A stretch of 64,000 nucleotides of DNA from Micromonospora inyonensis (GCF_900091415.1 NZ_FMHU01000002.1:2418001-2482000), one strand, 5' to 3'; positions 9,139 through 17,153 are shown, numbered from the stretch's first letter. Translations and numbers: made by a program. Notes: a model not told the origin generated them from the letters alone.

Positions 9139-11815
9139 CCGTCGGGCCCAGTTGGTGGGGCGGGTCCGGGGCCTGCTCTCCGAGGCGTTGGGCTCGGCCC
9201 GGGGCCGGCTGTCCGCCGCGCGGGGCGAGCTGGACGCCGGGCAGGACCGGTTGGCACGGGTGCGGCGGGCCGCCGCGACGGTGCCGCAACGGGTCGGCAC
9301 CGAACGGGACCGCCGACTCGCCGAGATCGACTCCCGGTACACCGCACGGATCGCGGAGCTGGCCCGGCGGGCCGCCGTCGCCGCCGAGCGGGAGGCCCCG
9401 GGTGCGGCGTCGGCCGACTGGGCGCGGTGGACGCCCACCCCGGCCGGACGGGCCGAACCGCCCGGCGCGGTCCGGATCGGCACCGTCCGGATCCCCGGTG
9501 CGGGACCGGTGCCGGCGCTGGTGCCGCTGCTGGACGCCGGGCACGTCCACCTCTCCGGCGACCACAGCCCCGGCGGCGACGCGGTGGTCTCGGCGCTGCT
9601 GCTGCGCAGCATCGGCCGGGCCGAGCCGGGCACGGTCCGGCTGATCGGGTACGACCCGGAGCACCTCGGCGGCGGCCTGGCCGGATTCGCCCCGCTCGGC
9701 ACCGCCGGGCTGCTCACCTTCGTCGGCCCGGGTGGACTGGCCCGGTTGCTGGACGACCTGGTGGAGCAGATCCGCCGGATCAACGAGACCGTGCTGGCCG
9801 GGGAGCACTCCTCCGTGCGGGAACTGGCCTCGGCGACCGGGCGGCGGCCGGAGCCGTGGCGGGTGGCCGTGCTGCTCGGCGGGGACGAACTGTCCCGACA
9901 CGAGCGCGGCCAGCTCGACCGGGTGGTCCGGACCGGGGCGGCCTGCGGGGTGCACCTGGTGGTCCGGGGCATCCCGCTGCCGGACGACCCGACCGTGCAG
10001 CGGGTCCTGGTCGCCCCCGGCGACGTCCGCATCGGCGGGCCGACCGGGCTGCCGGTCCGCCTCGACCCCCCGCCCCCGGCGCCCCTGGTCACCGAGACGT
10101 GTCGACAGGTGGCCGGCACGGTCGCCGCTGGCCCGGCCCCGACCCCGTTCACCGAGCTGCTCCCGCCGCCGGAGCAGATGTGGAAGGAGGACTCGTCGAC
10201 CGCCCTGGTCGCGCCGATCGGCGAGGGGCCCAGTGGGCGCCCGGTGCTGCTGACCCTCGGCGACTATCCGCCGCACGCCCTGATCGGCGGTCCCTCCGGC
10301 ACCGGCAAGACCAACCTGATCTTCGCCTGGATCGGGGCCCTGGCCTCCCGCTACTCCCCCGCCGAGCTGGAGTTCTACCTGCTCGACTTCAAGGAGGGGG
10401 TGTCCTTCGCCCGGTTCGCGCAGGGGCGGCGGGACCCGAGCTGGCTACCCCACATGCGGCTGGTCGGGATCAACGTCAACACCGACCGGGAGTTCGGCCT
10501 GGCCCTGCTGCGCTTCCTCGCCGAGGAGCTGCGCCGCCGGGCCGACGCCGCCAAGCAGCACGAGGTCACCAAGCTCTCCGAGCTGCGGGCGGTCGACCCG
10601 ACCGGGCACTGGCCCCGGATCGTGGCGGTGGTGGACGAGTTCCAGATGCTGCTCGCCGGCCGGGACGTGGTCGCCCGGGAGGCCGCCGACCTGCTGGAGG
10701 ACCTGGCCCGGCGGGGCCGCTCGCAGGGCATCCACCTGGTGCTCGCCTCGCAGGACGTGCGCGGCATCGAGGCGCTGTGGGGCCGTCCCGCGCTGGTCGC
10801 CCAGTTCACCCTCCGGATCGCGCTGCCGAAGGCGCTGCGCATCCTCGCCGAGCGCAACGACGCCGCCCAGTCCCTGCCCCGGCACCACGCGGTGATCAAC
10901 GCGGAGTCCGGCATGGTGGAGGGCAACCAGGTGGCCCGCATCCCCTCGGCCAGCGAGTGGGAAACCTGGAGCGAGCTCCAGCACCGGCTGTGGCGGATGC
11001 GCCCGCCGGACGCCGCCCCGGCCCGCCTCTTCGACGGCGACGCGATCCCCCGGCTCGCCGACGCCCCCGACTACCGCGCCCTGACCCCGGCCCGGCAGCC
11101 GGGCGGGCCACGCGGCCCGGTCGCCCTGCTCGGGGAGATCATCGACGTGCAGGCCCGGTCGGCGGCGCTGCGGCTGCCCCGGGCACCCGGGCGGAACCTG
11201 GCGGTGCTGGGCACCCGGGTCGACGAGGCGTGCGCGGTGCTCGACGCGGCCGGGCGGTCGCTGGCCCGTCAGCACGAGCCCGGGTCGGCCCGGTTCTCCA
11301 TCGCCTGTCTCGACCCGGACGCCGACCACGCCGCCCGCACCCTCTACTCCGACCTCGCCGACGACGCCGCCTGGTACGACGAGGAGACGGTGCCGGAGCT
11401 GATGGCCGAGACGGCCGAGGCACTCACCGCGCCGGGCACCCCGGCCACCCCGCACTACCTGCTGCTCTACGCGGTCGACGCGGCGTCCGGCCGGCTGGGC
11501 ACGCGGGTAGGCCGGCGAACCGGGCTGGAGCACCTGCGGCAGATCCTGCACGACGGGCCGGAACGGCGTACCCATGTGCTGGCCTGGTGGCGGGGCGTGG
11601 CCCGGATGCGCATCGACCTGGGCGGGCCGGCGTCGCGGACCGACCAGATCGGGGCGTGGGTGGCGCTGGACGTGCAGGGCGGCGAGCTGGGGTCGTCGTT
11701 GTACCCGGGCACCGGTGGTCCGGACTGGTACCCGCGCCCGTGGCGGGGACTCTTCTTCGACCGGGCGGTGCACCGCACCGGGCAGACGATCATCCCCTAT
11801 GGACTTTCCCGATGA
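9131..11815 (+). CDS. FtsK/SpoIIIE-type ATPase with one intact and one degenerate nucleotide-binding domain
   Basis: An 894-residue protein. Residues 1-90 form a coiled coil (SARGRLSAARGELDAGQDRL) with no membrane helices. At about residues 135-330 is an FtsK-like domain whose P-loop position reads GDHSPGGDA, lacking the GKT/S core, so it is probably inactive. A canonical domain follows: Walker A GGPSGTGKTN at about 386 and Walker B RIVAVVDEFQMLL near 497-509. The segment EFYLLDFKEGVSFARF is typical of FtsK/EccC motors. A third alpha/beta region occupies the C-terminus. There is no gamma DNA-reading domain, so it is not the chromosomal FtsK. The architecture is closer to EssC/EccC secretion ATPases. 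It overlaps both neighbouring genes. Confidence 0.85.
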   Translation: MADRRAQLVGRVRGLLSEALGSARGRLSAARGELDAGQDRLARVRRAAATVPQRVGTERDRRLAEIDSRYTARIAELARRAAVAAEREAPGAASADWARWTPTPAGRAEPPGAVRIGTVRIPGAGPVPALVPLLDAGHVHLSGDHSPGGDAVVSALLLRSIGRAEPGTVRLIGYDPEHLGGGLAGFAPLGTAGLLTFVGPGGLARLLDDLVEQIRRINETVLAGEHSSVRELASATGRRPEPWRVAVLLGGDELSRHERGQLDRVVRTGAACGVHLVVRGIPLPDDPTVQRVLVAPGDVRIGGPTGLPVRLDPPPPAPLVTETCRQVAGTVAAGPAPTPFTELLPPPEQMWKEDSSTALVAPIGEGPSGRPVLLTLGDYPPHALIGGPSGTGKTNLIFAWIGALASRYSPAELEFYLLDFKEGVSFARFAQGRRDPSWLPHMRLVGINVNTDREFGLALLRFLAEELRRRADAAKQHEVTKLSELRAVDPTGHWPRIVAVVDEFQMLLAGRDVVAREAADLLEDLARRGRSQGIHLVLASQDVRGIEALWGRPALVAQFTLRIALPKALRILAERNDAAQSLPRHHAVINAESGMVEGNQVARIPSASEWETWSELQHRLWRMRPPDAAPARLFDGDAIPRLADAPDYRALTPARQPGGPRGPVALLGEIIDVQARSAALRLPRAPGRNLAVLGTRVDEACAVLDAAGRSLARQHEPGSARFSIACLDPDADHAARTLYSDLADDAAWYDEETVPELMAETAEALTAPGTPATPHYLLLYAVDAASGRLGTRVGRRTGLEHLRQILHDGPERRTHVLAWWRGVARMRIDLGGPASRTDQIGAWVALDVQGGELGSSLYPGTGGPDWYPRPWRGLFFDRAVHRTGQTIIPYGLSR

Positions 11816-12477
11816 ACGAACCGGTCACCAGTGAGTCGTACGCCGCCTGCCTCCGTCGGCTGGCGGAGCTGACCGCGCGGGCGGCGACGCAGCGCGCCGA
11901 GGCGGAGAGCTGGCACGAGCGGCAGTGCGCCGCCGCCGAACGGGCCGTACGGGAGGCCGCCGAGCAGGTCCGGCGGGCCGAGGCGGAGGTCGCCGAGGCC
12001 ACCGAACTGGTGGAGCGGGTCGACACCGAGGCGAACCACCTGTGGCAGGTGCTGCGCGGCCGGCTGGGTGCCGGGGCCCGTCGCCTGGGTGACCCGCCGG
12101 GGCCGGCGCGGGGTGCCTCGGGTGACCCGACGGTGCTGCTGGACCGGGCGCGCGAGCTGCTGGACCGCACCCGGCAGCCGGGGGACCTGCCCGGGGCGGT
12201 GAACCCGCTGCTGGCGCTCTGCGGGGCCCTGGGCGCGGTGGTGGCGTACGCGGTGGGGGCCGGAGCGCGTGTCGCGGGCGAGCGGTACGGCGGTGACCTG
12301 GCCGTGGGGCTGCCGGTGATCGCGTTGGTGGTCTCGCTGCTCGGGCCGTTGATCGGGCTGGGGCCGGCGAAGCTGCTCGCCGACCGGCGGCACGCCCTGC
12401 TCGGCCCCCGTCCGATGGCGATCGTGCTGGCAGCCGGCCTGGCCACCACCGCGCTGCTGTTCACCGTCGCCCGCTGA
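11812..12477 (+). CDS. Coiled-coil membrane protein, last gene of the FtsK-type ATPase operon
   Basis: A 221-residue protein whose ATG overlaps the ATPase stop (ATGA). Residues 15-75 form a long charged coiled coil (AAAERAVREAAEQVRRAEAE). After a linker there are three hydrophobic segments: NPLLALCGALGAVVAYAVGA (about residues 125-145), LPVIALVVSLLGPLIGLG (about 163-180) and MAIVLAAGLATTALLFTVA at the very C-terminus. It is therefore predicted to be an inner-membrane protein with a cytoplasmic coiled coil that could dock the soluble ATPase. That docking role is inference. I recognise no family. Its stop is 69 bases from the convergent cupin gene. Confidence 0.8.
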   Translation: MNEPVTSESYAACLRRLAELTARAATQRAEAESWHERQCAAAERAVREAAEQVRRAEAEVAEATELVERVDTEANHLWQVLRGRLGAGARRLGDPPGPARGASGDPTVLLDRARELLDRTRQPGDLPGAVNPLLALCGALGAVVAYAVGAGARVAGERYGGDLAVGLPVIALVVSLLGPLIGLGPAKLLADRRHALLGPRPMAIVLAAGLATTALLFTVAR

Positions 12478-12546
12478 CCCGGTCAGCGGGCAGCCGCCAC
12501 GACGCGGTGGACCGGAGCCGGCAGCCGGGCAGGCGGCGGGGCCGGG

Positions 12547-13821
12547 TCAGGCGGCGGGGACCAGCACGGCCTCGCGGAGCAGTCGCCGGGCGAGGACGAG
12601 CCGATCGGCGTCGTCGTCCAGGCCCGGCAGGTCGCCGACGCGCCCGACGGCACCGGTGAGCAGGGCCCGTACCGCCTCGGCGCACTGCGCCGGCAACGAG
12701 ACGGTGCGGTCGAAGACGCGTAGTGCGACCCGTTCCGGGCCGTCCGGGACGAGCTGCCAGCGCAGTCCGGGCCGGACGGTGAGGGTGCTGTCGACGGTCA
12801 GCTCACGGATCGCGGCGGCCTGGGCCAGCGGGCGGATCGGCGCGGGCCGGGCGGCGGGCCAGGCCCGCTGCCGGAGCCGGCCGGCGACCGCCGTCGGGTC
12901 GGCGCGCAGCAGCCAGTCCCGCAGCGCCTCGACCGTCTCGGTCAGTTCCGGTTCGATCGCGTCGGGGTCGGCCAGGTCGACGCCGAACGGAAGGGTGGCC
13001 CGCAGGCGCGGGTCTTCGGCGGCGAGGGCGAGCAACTCCTCGACGATCGCGTACCGGGTGAGCGCCCGGACGCCGATGGTCAGGTGCAGCGAGCTGGACT
13101 CCTGCGCCTGGGCGCTGTGCAGCCAGCCCCGGGGCAGGTAGAGCGCGTCGCCGGGGGCGAGCACCACGTCGAGCGCGGCCGGCCCCTCGGCGGTGGCCGA
13201 GACCTCGTCGGCCCGGCCGCCCCACGGTTGCCGTTCCAGCGGGTCGGGCAGCACCGGCGGGTGGATCCGCCAGCGCTTGCGGCCGTCGACCTGGAGCACG
13301 AAGACGTCATGGGTGTCGTAGTGGGTGGCGAAGCCCTGGTTGCCCGGCGGGGTGAGGTAGGCGTTGACCTGCAACGGCTGACCGACGGCGAGGCCCAGGT
13401 CGCGGGCCAGGTCGATCATCGCCGGCCAGGTGCGGTGCAGCCCCTGGAGGACCAGGGTGGCGCCGTCGGCGTACTGCGCGAGGACGCGTTCGTCGAGGAC
13501 CTGGTCGCCGATCTCGGCGCCGGCCCCACCACCACCGGTCCAGCGCGCCGCCGGCACGAGCTGGCCGTCGCGGGCGATCCGGAGGAAGGGGGTACGCAGC
13601 CCGCGCCGGCTGAGCAGTTCGTCGGCGTCGGCGGGGCTGAACAGGTCGGTGAAGCCGACCGGGTTGGGCAGTTCGTCGGCGCGGGACAGCAGCGGGGTGC
13701 GTCCCCAGTGGGCGGCGGCGAACTTCGCCGGTTCGACGGCAACACACCGGGCGAGCGCGGCGACGGCGGCGGACGGCACCGCCGGGCGACCAGGGCCGCC
13801 CGGCGGGTCGATGTTCGTCAC
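12547..13821 (-). CDS. JmjC-type cupin oxygenase (ribosomal oxygenase-like, 2-oxoglutarate/Fe(II) family)
   Basis: A 424-residue protein. The JmjC/cupin core at about residues 155-260 has the Fe(II) ligands in ATHYDTHDVFVLQVDG (HxD) and a distal His in YLPRGWLHSAQAQ, followed by SLHLTIGV. This is the arrangement seen in bacterial RoxA/YcfD and human MINA53/NO66 protein hydroxylases. A C-terminal winged-helix-like region follows, also typical of that group. Those enzymes hydroxylate Arg or His in ribosomal proteins using 2-oxoglutarate and O2. Here the gene starts (GTG 13821) only six bases after the stop of a repeat protein, which makes that protein a possible dedicated substrate. There is no clear GGAGG before the GTG, so translation probably depends on coupling. 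Confidence 0.85.
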   Translation of the reverse strand: MTNIDPPGGPGRPAVPSAAVAALARCVAVEPAKFAAAHWGRTPLLSRADELPNPVGFTDLFSPADADELLSRRGLRTPFLRIARDGQLVPAARWTGGGGAGAEIGDQVLDERVLAQYADGATLVLQGLHRTWPAMIDLARDLGLAVGQPLQVNAYLTPPGNQGFATHYDTHDVFVLQVDGRKRWRIHPPVLPDPLERQPWGGRADEVSATAEGPAALDVVLAPGDALYLPRGWLHSAQAQESSSLHLTIGVRALTRYAIVEELLALAAEDPRLRATLPFGVDLADPDAIEPELTETVEALRDWLLRADPTAVAGRLRQRAWPAARPAPIRPLAQAAAIRELTVDSTLTVRPGLRWQLVPDGPERVALRVFDRTVSLPAQCAEAVRALLTGAVGRVGDLPGLDDDADRLVLARRLLREAVLVPAA

Positions 13822-13827
13822 TGCCGG

Positions 13828-14133
13828 TTACCGGGCGCCGCCATCGGCGCCACCGTCCTGCTGGCCCGGGGTCGCGCCACCGTCGGCCGGACCCTCCGCG
13901 CCGCCATCGGCACCACCGTCCTGCTGGCCCGGGGTCGCCCCACCGTCGGCCGGACCCTCCGCGCCGCCATCGGCACCACCGTCCTGCTGGCCCGGGGTCG
14001 CCCCACCGTCGGCCGGACCCTCCGCGCCGCCATCGGCACCACCGTCCTGGTGACCGGGGGTGGCACCGCCGTCGGCCGGACCCTCCAGGCCGCCGCCGCT
14101 GGTCGTGTTGATGTCGTCGTCGTTCAGTGCCAT
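13828..14133 (-). CDS. Tandem-repeat Asp/Gly-rich peptide (candidate modified-peptide precursor)
   Basis: A 101-residue protein. A 16-residue leader-like segment, MALNDDDINTTSGGGL, precedes exactly four 21-residue repeats of the form EGPADGG-ATPGQQDGG-ADGGA, then a final Arg. The first repeat has HQD where the others have QQD. It contains no Cys, Lys, Trp, Tyr or Phe, and is strongly acidic and presumably unfolded. The ATG at 14133 has a GAGGGAG site five bases upstream, so it is a real gene. A near-consensus stress promoter lies about 60 bases upstream. It is followed after six bases by the JmjC-type oxygenase. A leader plus repeated core beside a peptide-modifying enzyme resembles RiPP precursors. 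That reading is inference. Confidence 0.75.
   Translation of the reverse strand: MALNDDDINTTSGGGLEGPADGGATPGHQDGGADGGAEGPADGGATPGQQDGGADGGAEGPADGGATPGQQDGGADGGAEGPADGGATPGQQDGGADGGAR
13834..14085 (-). repeat. Four in-frame 63-bp tandem repeats
   Basis: Four head-to-tail 63-base units encode the 21-residue repeats of the Asp/Gly peptide. They are nearly identical at the DNA level, and the first-encoded unit (highest coordinates) differs by a few bases. This suggests recent unequal recombination or slippage, with copy number constrained only to whole codons. Confidence 0.9.
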
Positions 14134-14194
14134 CGGTGCTCCCTCGGAAGTCGCCGCCCCGTCCCGGGGACGGGGTCTCGTCGTGCAGCCGGTG

Positions 14195-14220
14195 GTACCC
14201 GCCGCGCGATCTTCTCTAAC
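14195..14220 (-). promoter_or_regulatory. Weak SigB/SigF-like promoter of the repeat peptide-oxygenase pair
   Basis: On the minus strand GTTA (14217-14220), a 16-base spacer and GGGTAC (14195-14200) differ from the stress consensus by one base in the -35. It lies 61 bases upstream of the repeat-peptide ATG. Confidence 0.4.
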
Positions 14221-14298
14221 CACACGGTAGGTGGCTCCTCCCGGGCGTACCGGCGGTTTCGGTCAACCGGTCGGTGGTCCGGCACGGGATGCCCGGCC

Positions 14299-14330
14299 GG
14301 CCCGACGGCCCAACCGCGGGCCGTCGGGCC
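14299..14330 (-). terminator. Hairpin terminator after the DUF2267 gene
   Basis: GGCCCGACGGCCC (14299-14311) pairs perfectly with GGGCCGTCGGGCC (14318-14330) around a six-base loop, just past the stop at 14343. There is no U-tract, as is usual in high-GC actinobacteria. Confidence 0.6.
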
Positions 14331-14342
14331 GGGCGAGCCGGC

Positions 14343-14771
14343 TCAGGGAATCATCCGGGCCAGGTCGCGGGGCATGGTGGCACGTACGTCGTCCCACTCG
14401 CCCTGGGTGACGTGCCGGCGCAGGGTGTCCAGCACCACCTGCACGACCCGCTCCGGGCCGCCGTCCGTCTCGTACGGGAAGCCCCGCCGGACCTCGTAGA
14501 GGAAGTCGTCCCGGTTGAGCTTGACCGGCACGTTCGACGGGTCCCAGCCGTCGAAGTAGACCCCGCGGACCAGCACCGGCAGCTGCGCGGAGAACTCCAC
14601 GCTCTCCTGCACCGGCATCCGGTCGCGCAGCAGGTGCAGCACCGTGCGCAGGGCCGCGAAGGACTGGTTCCGGCGCTCCTTCGACCAGCCGTAGGCCTGC
14701 TCGATGTCCTTGAGGATCAGATTGGTCTTGTCCAGCGATGACTCGAACACCGAGTTCGGTTCGTTAGCCAT
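14343..14771 (-). CDS. DUF2267 domain-containing protein
   Basis: A 142-residue cytoplasmic protein starting MANEPNSVFESSLDKTNLIL. The DUF2267 pattern is clear: SFAALRTVLHLLRDRMP, then ELGxQLP-like FSAQLPVLVRGVYFDGW and FLYEVRRGFPYE, ending VQVVLDTLRRHVTQGEWDDV. Members are small helical proteins of unknown biochemical role, frequent in stress-gene clusters. The ATG at 14771 has GGGGGTGG upstream, and longer in-frame starts would add a low-complexity Gly/Arg tail. A strong hairpin separates it from the repeat-peptide gene downstream. Confidence 0.85.
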   Translation of the reverse strand: MANEPNSVFESSLDKTNLILKDIEQAYGWSKERRNQSFAALRTVLHLLRDRMPVQESVEFSAQLPVLVRGVYFDGWDPSNVPVKLNRDDFLYEVRRGFPYETDGGPERVVQVVLDTLRRHVTQGEWDDVRATMPRDLARMIP

Positions 14772-14965
14772 GTGCCCACCCCCGTCGGTCGGTCTCCCAC
14801 CGTCCATGGTCGTCGCGCCGTGGCGGCGCGGTCGGGCCCCGCCACTGCCGGGCCGGGCCACCCGCACCGCCACGATCGCCGGGGACCGGGTGAGGTCGCG
14901 TCACCCCCGCCGGGTGAATCGGGCCGGTGACCGGCGTCGTCCCAGGGGTGCGCGGCCGGGGTGGT

Positions 14966-15838
14966 TCAGTCGACGTCGAGCAGCCGGGCCAGCGTGGCCG
15001 CGTTGGTCTGCGCGTAGTCGCGGTAGCAGTTGTTCAGGAGCACGTGCGTGCGCTCGGCCCGCCCGGCCAGTTCGCGCAGCCTCGGCGCCCAGGCGCGCAG
15101 TTCCCGGTCCGAGTAGTGGTAGCCGAACTTCTCGTGGATGTCCTTGCTGGTCCACTTGTCACTGTGGCCGTGGAACCGGACCACGGCCAGGTCGGTGGTG
15201 GCCGCGAGCACCGGTGGGACCGACGAGCGGTGTCCCTGCGGCATGTCCACGCAGACGTACGTCAGCTCGTGCCGGCGCAGGAGGTCGAGGGTCTCGTCGG
15301 CGTTGTCCCCGGCGAACCACGAGGCGTGCCGGAACTCGAAGGCCGGACGCAGTGGCGCACACCGCCGCGCCACCTCCAGCAGGTACTGCTTGTTCTCCCG
15401 CCGGATGGTGAACCAGGGCGGGAACTGGAACAGCAGCGCGCCGAGCCGGCCCGCGGCGACCAGCGGGTCCAGGGCGGTGAGGAACCGGGTCCAGACCTCC
15501 TCGTACGCCTGGGCCGGCAGGTCGCCCGGGTAGAGGTGCCGCTTCTCCGTCTCCGGGCGCAGGTCCCTGTGCAGGGCGGCCACCCGGGTGGGGTGTCCGG
15601 TGAGGAGGCTGAACGCCTTGACGTTGAAGGTGAACCCGGCCGGGGTGCGCTCGGCCCAGAGCCGGGCCGTCCGCTCGGCCGGGGGCGCGTAGTAGGTGGC
15701 GTCCACCTCGACCAGCGGAAACCGGCTGGCGTAGTGGGCCAGCCGCTTCTCCGGGGTGTCCGCGTCCGGCGGGTACCACCCGGATTCGAGCAGGGTCGCG
15801 TCCGTCCAGGAGGCGGTGCCGACCAGGATCCGGCCCAC
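14966..15838 (-). CDS. DUF72 (YecE-like) TIM-barrel protein
   Basis: About 290 residues. The DUF72 hallmarks are all present: VGRILVGTASWTD at the N-terminus, WYPPDADTPEKRLAHYASRF and VEVDATYYAPP, then FTFNVKAFSLLTGH, LLFQFPPWF, AFEFRHASWF, and RFHGHSDKW near the end. The fold is a TIM barrel and the substrate is unknown. I prefer the GTG at 15838 because a GGTGGAG site precedes it. A GTG at 15853 is possible but lies within a strong hairpin. It follows the DksA-like gene on the same strand. Confidence 0.85.
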   Translation of the reverse strand: MGRILVGTASWTDATLLESGWYPPDADTPEKRLAHYASRFPLVEVDATYYAPPAERTARLWAERTPAGFTFNVKAFSLLTGHPTRVAALHRDLRPETEKRHLYPGDLPAQAYEEVWTRFLTALDPLVAAGRLGALLFQFPPWFTIRRENKQYLLEVARRCAPLRPAFEFRHASWFAGDNADETLDLLRRHELTYVCVDMPQGHRSSVPPVLAATTDLAVVRFHGHSDKWTSKDIHEKFGYHYSDRELRAWAPRLRELAGRAERTHVLLNNCYRDYAQTNAATLARLLDVD

Positions 15839-15850
15839 GGCGGTCAACTC

Positions 15851-15880
15851 CACCGCCCCGGCGGTGCGACCGGGGCGGTG
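15851..15880 (-). terminator. Hairpin between the DksA-like and DUF72 genes
   Basis: CACCGCCCCGG (15851-15861) pairs perfectly with CCGGGGCGGTG (15870-15880). It lies 16 bases past the DksA-like stop and 12 bases before the DUF72 start, and its 3' arm contains the DUF72 ribosome binding site. It could end transcription or mask translation of DUF72. Confidence 0.5.
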
Positions 15881-15896
15881 GGTGGCATGACCGGAC

Positions 15897-16295
15897 TCAG
15901 GCGGCCCGCCGTTCCCGGGACTGCTTGCAGCTGACGCACGTGGTGGCGGCGGGGAAGATCTCCAGCCGCTCGACCGGGATCGGGTCGGAGCAGCCCTCGC
16001 AGTGGCCGTACGTGCCCTCCTCCAGCCGGGCCAGGGCGTGCTCGAACTGCGCCCGCCGGTCGAGGATGGTCCGCAGCAGGGACTGCGCGGTGTCCCGCTC
16101 GGCGGTCTTGGTGCCGCTGTCGGCCTGGTCGTCCCCGGCGGTGTCGCCGACCTCCACCAGCCGGAGCACCTGGCTCTCCTGCATGGTCTGCTCGTACTCC
16201 CCGGAGAGTTCGTCGTAGCGGGCCTGCAGGGCGAGCCGGATCCGGTCGATATCCTCCTGGGATCGCCCCGTTCCGACCGTGTCGTGGACGAGCAT
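15897..16295 (-). CDS. DksA/TraR-family zinc-finger protein
   Basis: A 132-residue protein with a long helical hairpin (RIRLALQARYDELSGEYEQT and LLRTILDRRAQFEHALARLE) followed by the DksA-type four-Cys zinc finger: GHCEGCSDPIPVERL and CVSCKQSRE, i.e. C-x2-C-x17-C-x2-C. Family members enter the RNA polymerase secondary channel and modulate transcription, some with ppGpp. The ATG at 16295 has GAGGAAAGG upstream. A consensus stress-sigma promoter lies about 80 bases upstream. An RbpA/CarD-like role is unlikely given the finger type. Confidence 0.85.
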   Translation of the reverse strand: MLVHDTVGTGRSQEDIDRIRLALQARYDELSGEYEQTMQESQVLRLVEVGDTAGDDQADSGTKTAERDTAQSLLRTILDRRAQFEHALARLEEGTYGHCEGCSDPIPVERLEIFPAATTCVSCKQSRERRAA

Positions 16296-16335
16296 CGCTG
16301 TCTGCCTTTCCTCGGGCTCGTCGGACCCCGGGTAA

Positions 16336-16351
16336 CCGGGTGTACACCCGG
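16336..16351. promoter_or_regulatory. Perfect 16-bp palindrome in the DksA-like gene leader
   Basis: CCGGGTGTACACCCGG is a perfect palindrome lying between the stress promoter and the DksA-like start codon. It could be an operator or an RNA hairpin. No regulator is identifiable. Confidence 0.4.
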
Positions 16352-16377
16352 CGACGGTCCGCTTGTGAGCCGGGCGA

Positions 16378-16403
16378 TTACCCAGGCCCACGGAGGGTCA
16401 AAC
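16378..16403 (-). promoter_or_regulatory. SigB/SigF-type promoter of the DksA-like gene
   Basis: On the minus strand GTTT (16400-16403), a 16-base spacer and GGGTAA (16378-16383) match the stress sigma consensus, 82 bases upstream of the start codon. Confidence 0.65.
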
Positions 16404-16514
16404 CGGCGATCTTCCGACCGTCGGGCCGGCGTCGACCCACCCGCTCCACGCCCCGGCCGACGCGGTCCCCGCCGACGGCGGTCCCCCGGCCGGCTCGCCC
16501 CGGACTCCGGCTGC

Positions 16515-17153
16515 TCACCGCGCCGGGGCGGGATCGACCAGTGCCGGGTGCCGGGGGTCGTCCACCCGGACCACCACGTCGGCGAAGGACTCCGGGGCGA
16601 CCTCCTCGGTGTAGCGGGCGAAGGCGGGCAGGGTCCACGCCTGCCCGGGTTCGGTGCGGCGGCGCAGCGCGGCCGGCGAGAGCGCCAGGTGGACGGTGAC
16701 GTCGAACGGGAGCCCGCCGCCGAGCAGCAGCGGGCCGCTGACCAGGACCACCCCACCGGGCGGGAGACGCACGTACCCGACCCGGCTGGCCCGGTCGGTG
16801 CGGGCGTCCCAGAGCGAGGGCAGCAGTTGGCCGGTGCCGTCGGGACCGGCCGGGTCCAGGACCTCGCGGCGCAGCCCGGCCTCGTCGAACCAGCCCAGGT
16901 AGTACGCGTCGGGGTTGGTGCGGCCGTGTTCCAGGCGGACCGAGGCCGGGCGGAGGAAGTCGGCGGTGCGGACGTGCAGCACCGGACGGCCGGCGGCGCG
17001 CAGCGGGTCGACCAGCGCCCCGGCCAGGACGTCCGGTTCGGCGGCGGGCGGGCCGTCCACCGCGACCCGCAACCGGCCGGCGACCGGGGTGCCGACCAGC
17101 CGGTCGGTCAACGCGACGACGAGCCGTTCGGGTGAGATCGGTCGGATCCGCAT
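16515..17153 (-). CDS. Uridine kinase-like protein with a degenerate P-loop
   Basis: A 212-residue protein with the outline of the actinobacterial uridine kinase-like family: PERLVVALTDRLVGTP, the strand LRVAVDGPPAA, VLHVRTADFLRPASVRLEHG, NPDAYYLGWFDEAGLRREVL, VLVSGPLLLG and a basic C-terminal segment. The P-loop position reads VDGPPAAEPDVLAG and lacks the GKT/S core needed to hold ATP phosphates, so kinase activity is doubtful. It may be a binding or regulatory paralogue. The ATG at 17153 begins at the expected N-terminus. It lies between the DksA-like gene and a tandem pair of OmpR-type regulators, all on the same strand. Confidence 0.7.
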   Translation of the reverse strand: MRIRPISPERLVVALTDRLVGTPVAGRLRVAVDGPPAAEPDVLAGALVDPLRAAGRPVLHVRTADFLRPASVRLEHGRTNPDAYYLGWFDEAGLRREVLDPAGPDGTGQLLPSLWDARTDRASRVGYVRLPPGGVVLVSGPLLLGGGLPFDVTVHLALSPAALRRRTEPGQAWTLPAFARYTEEVAPESFADVVVRVDDPRHPALVDPAPAR

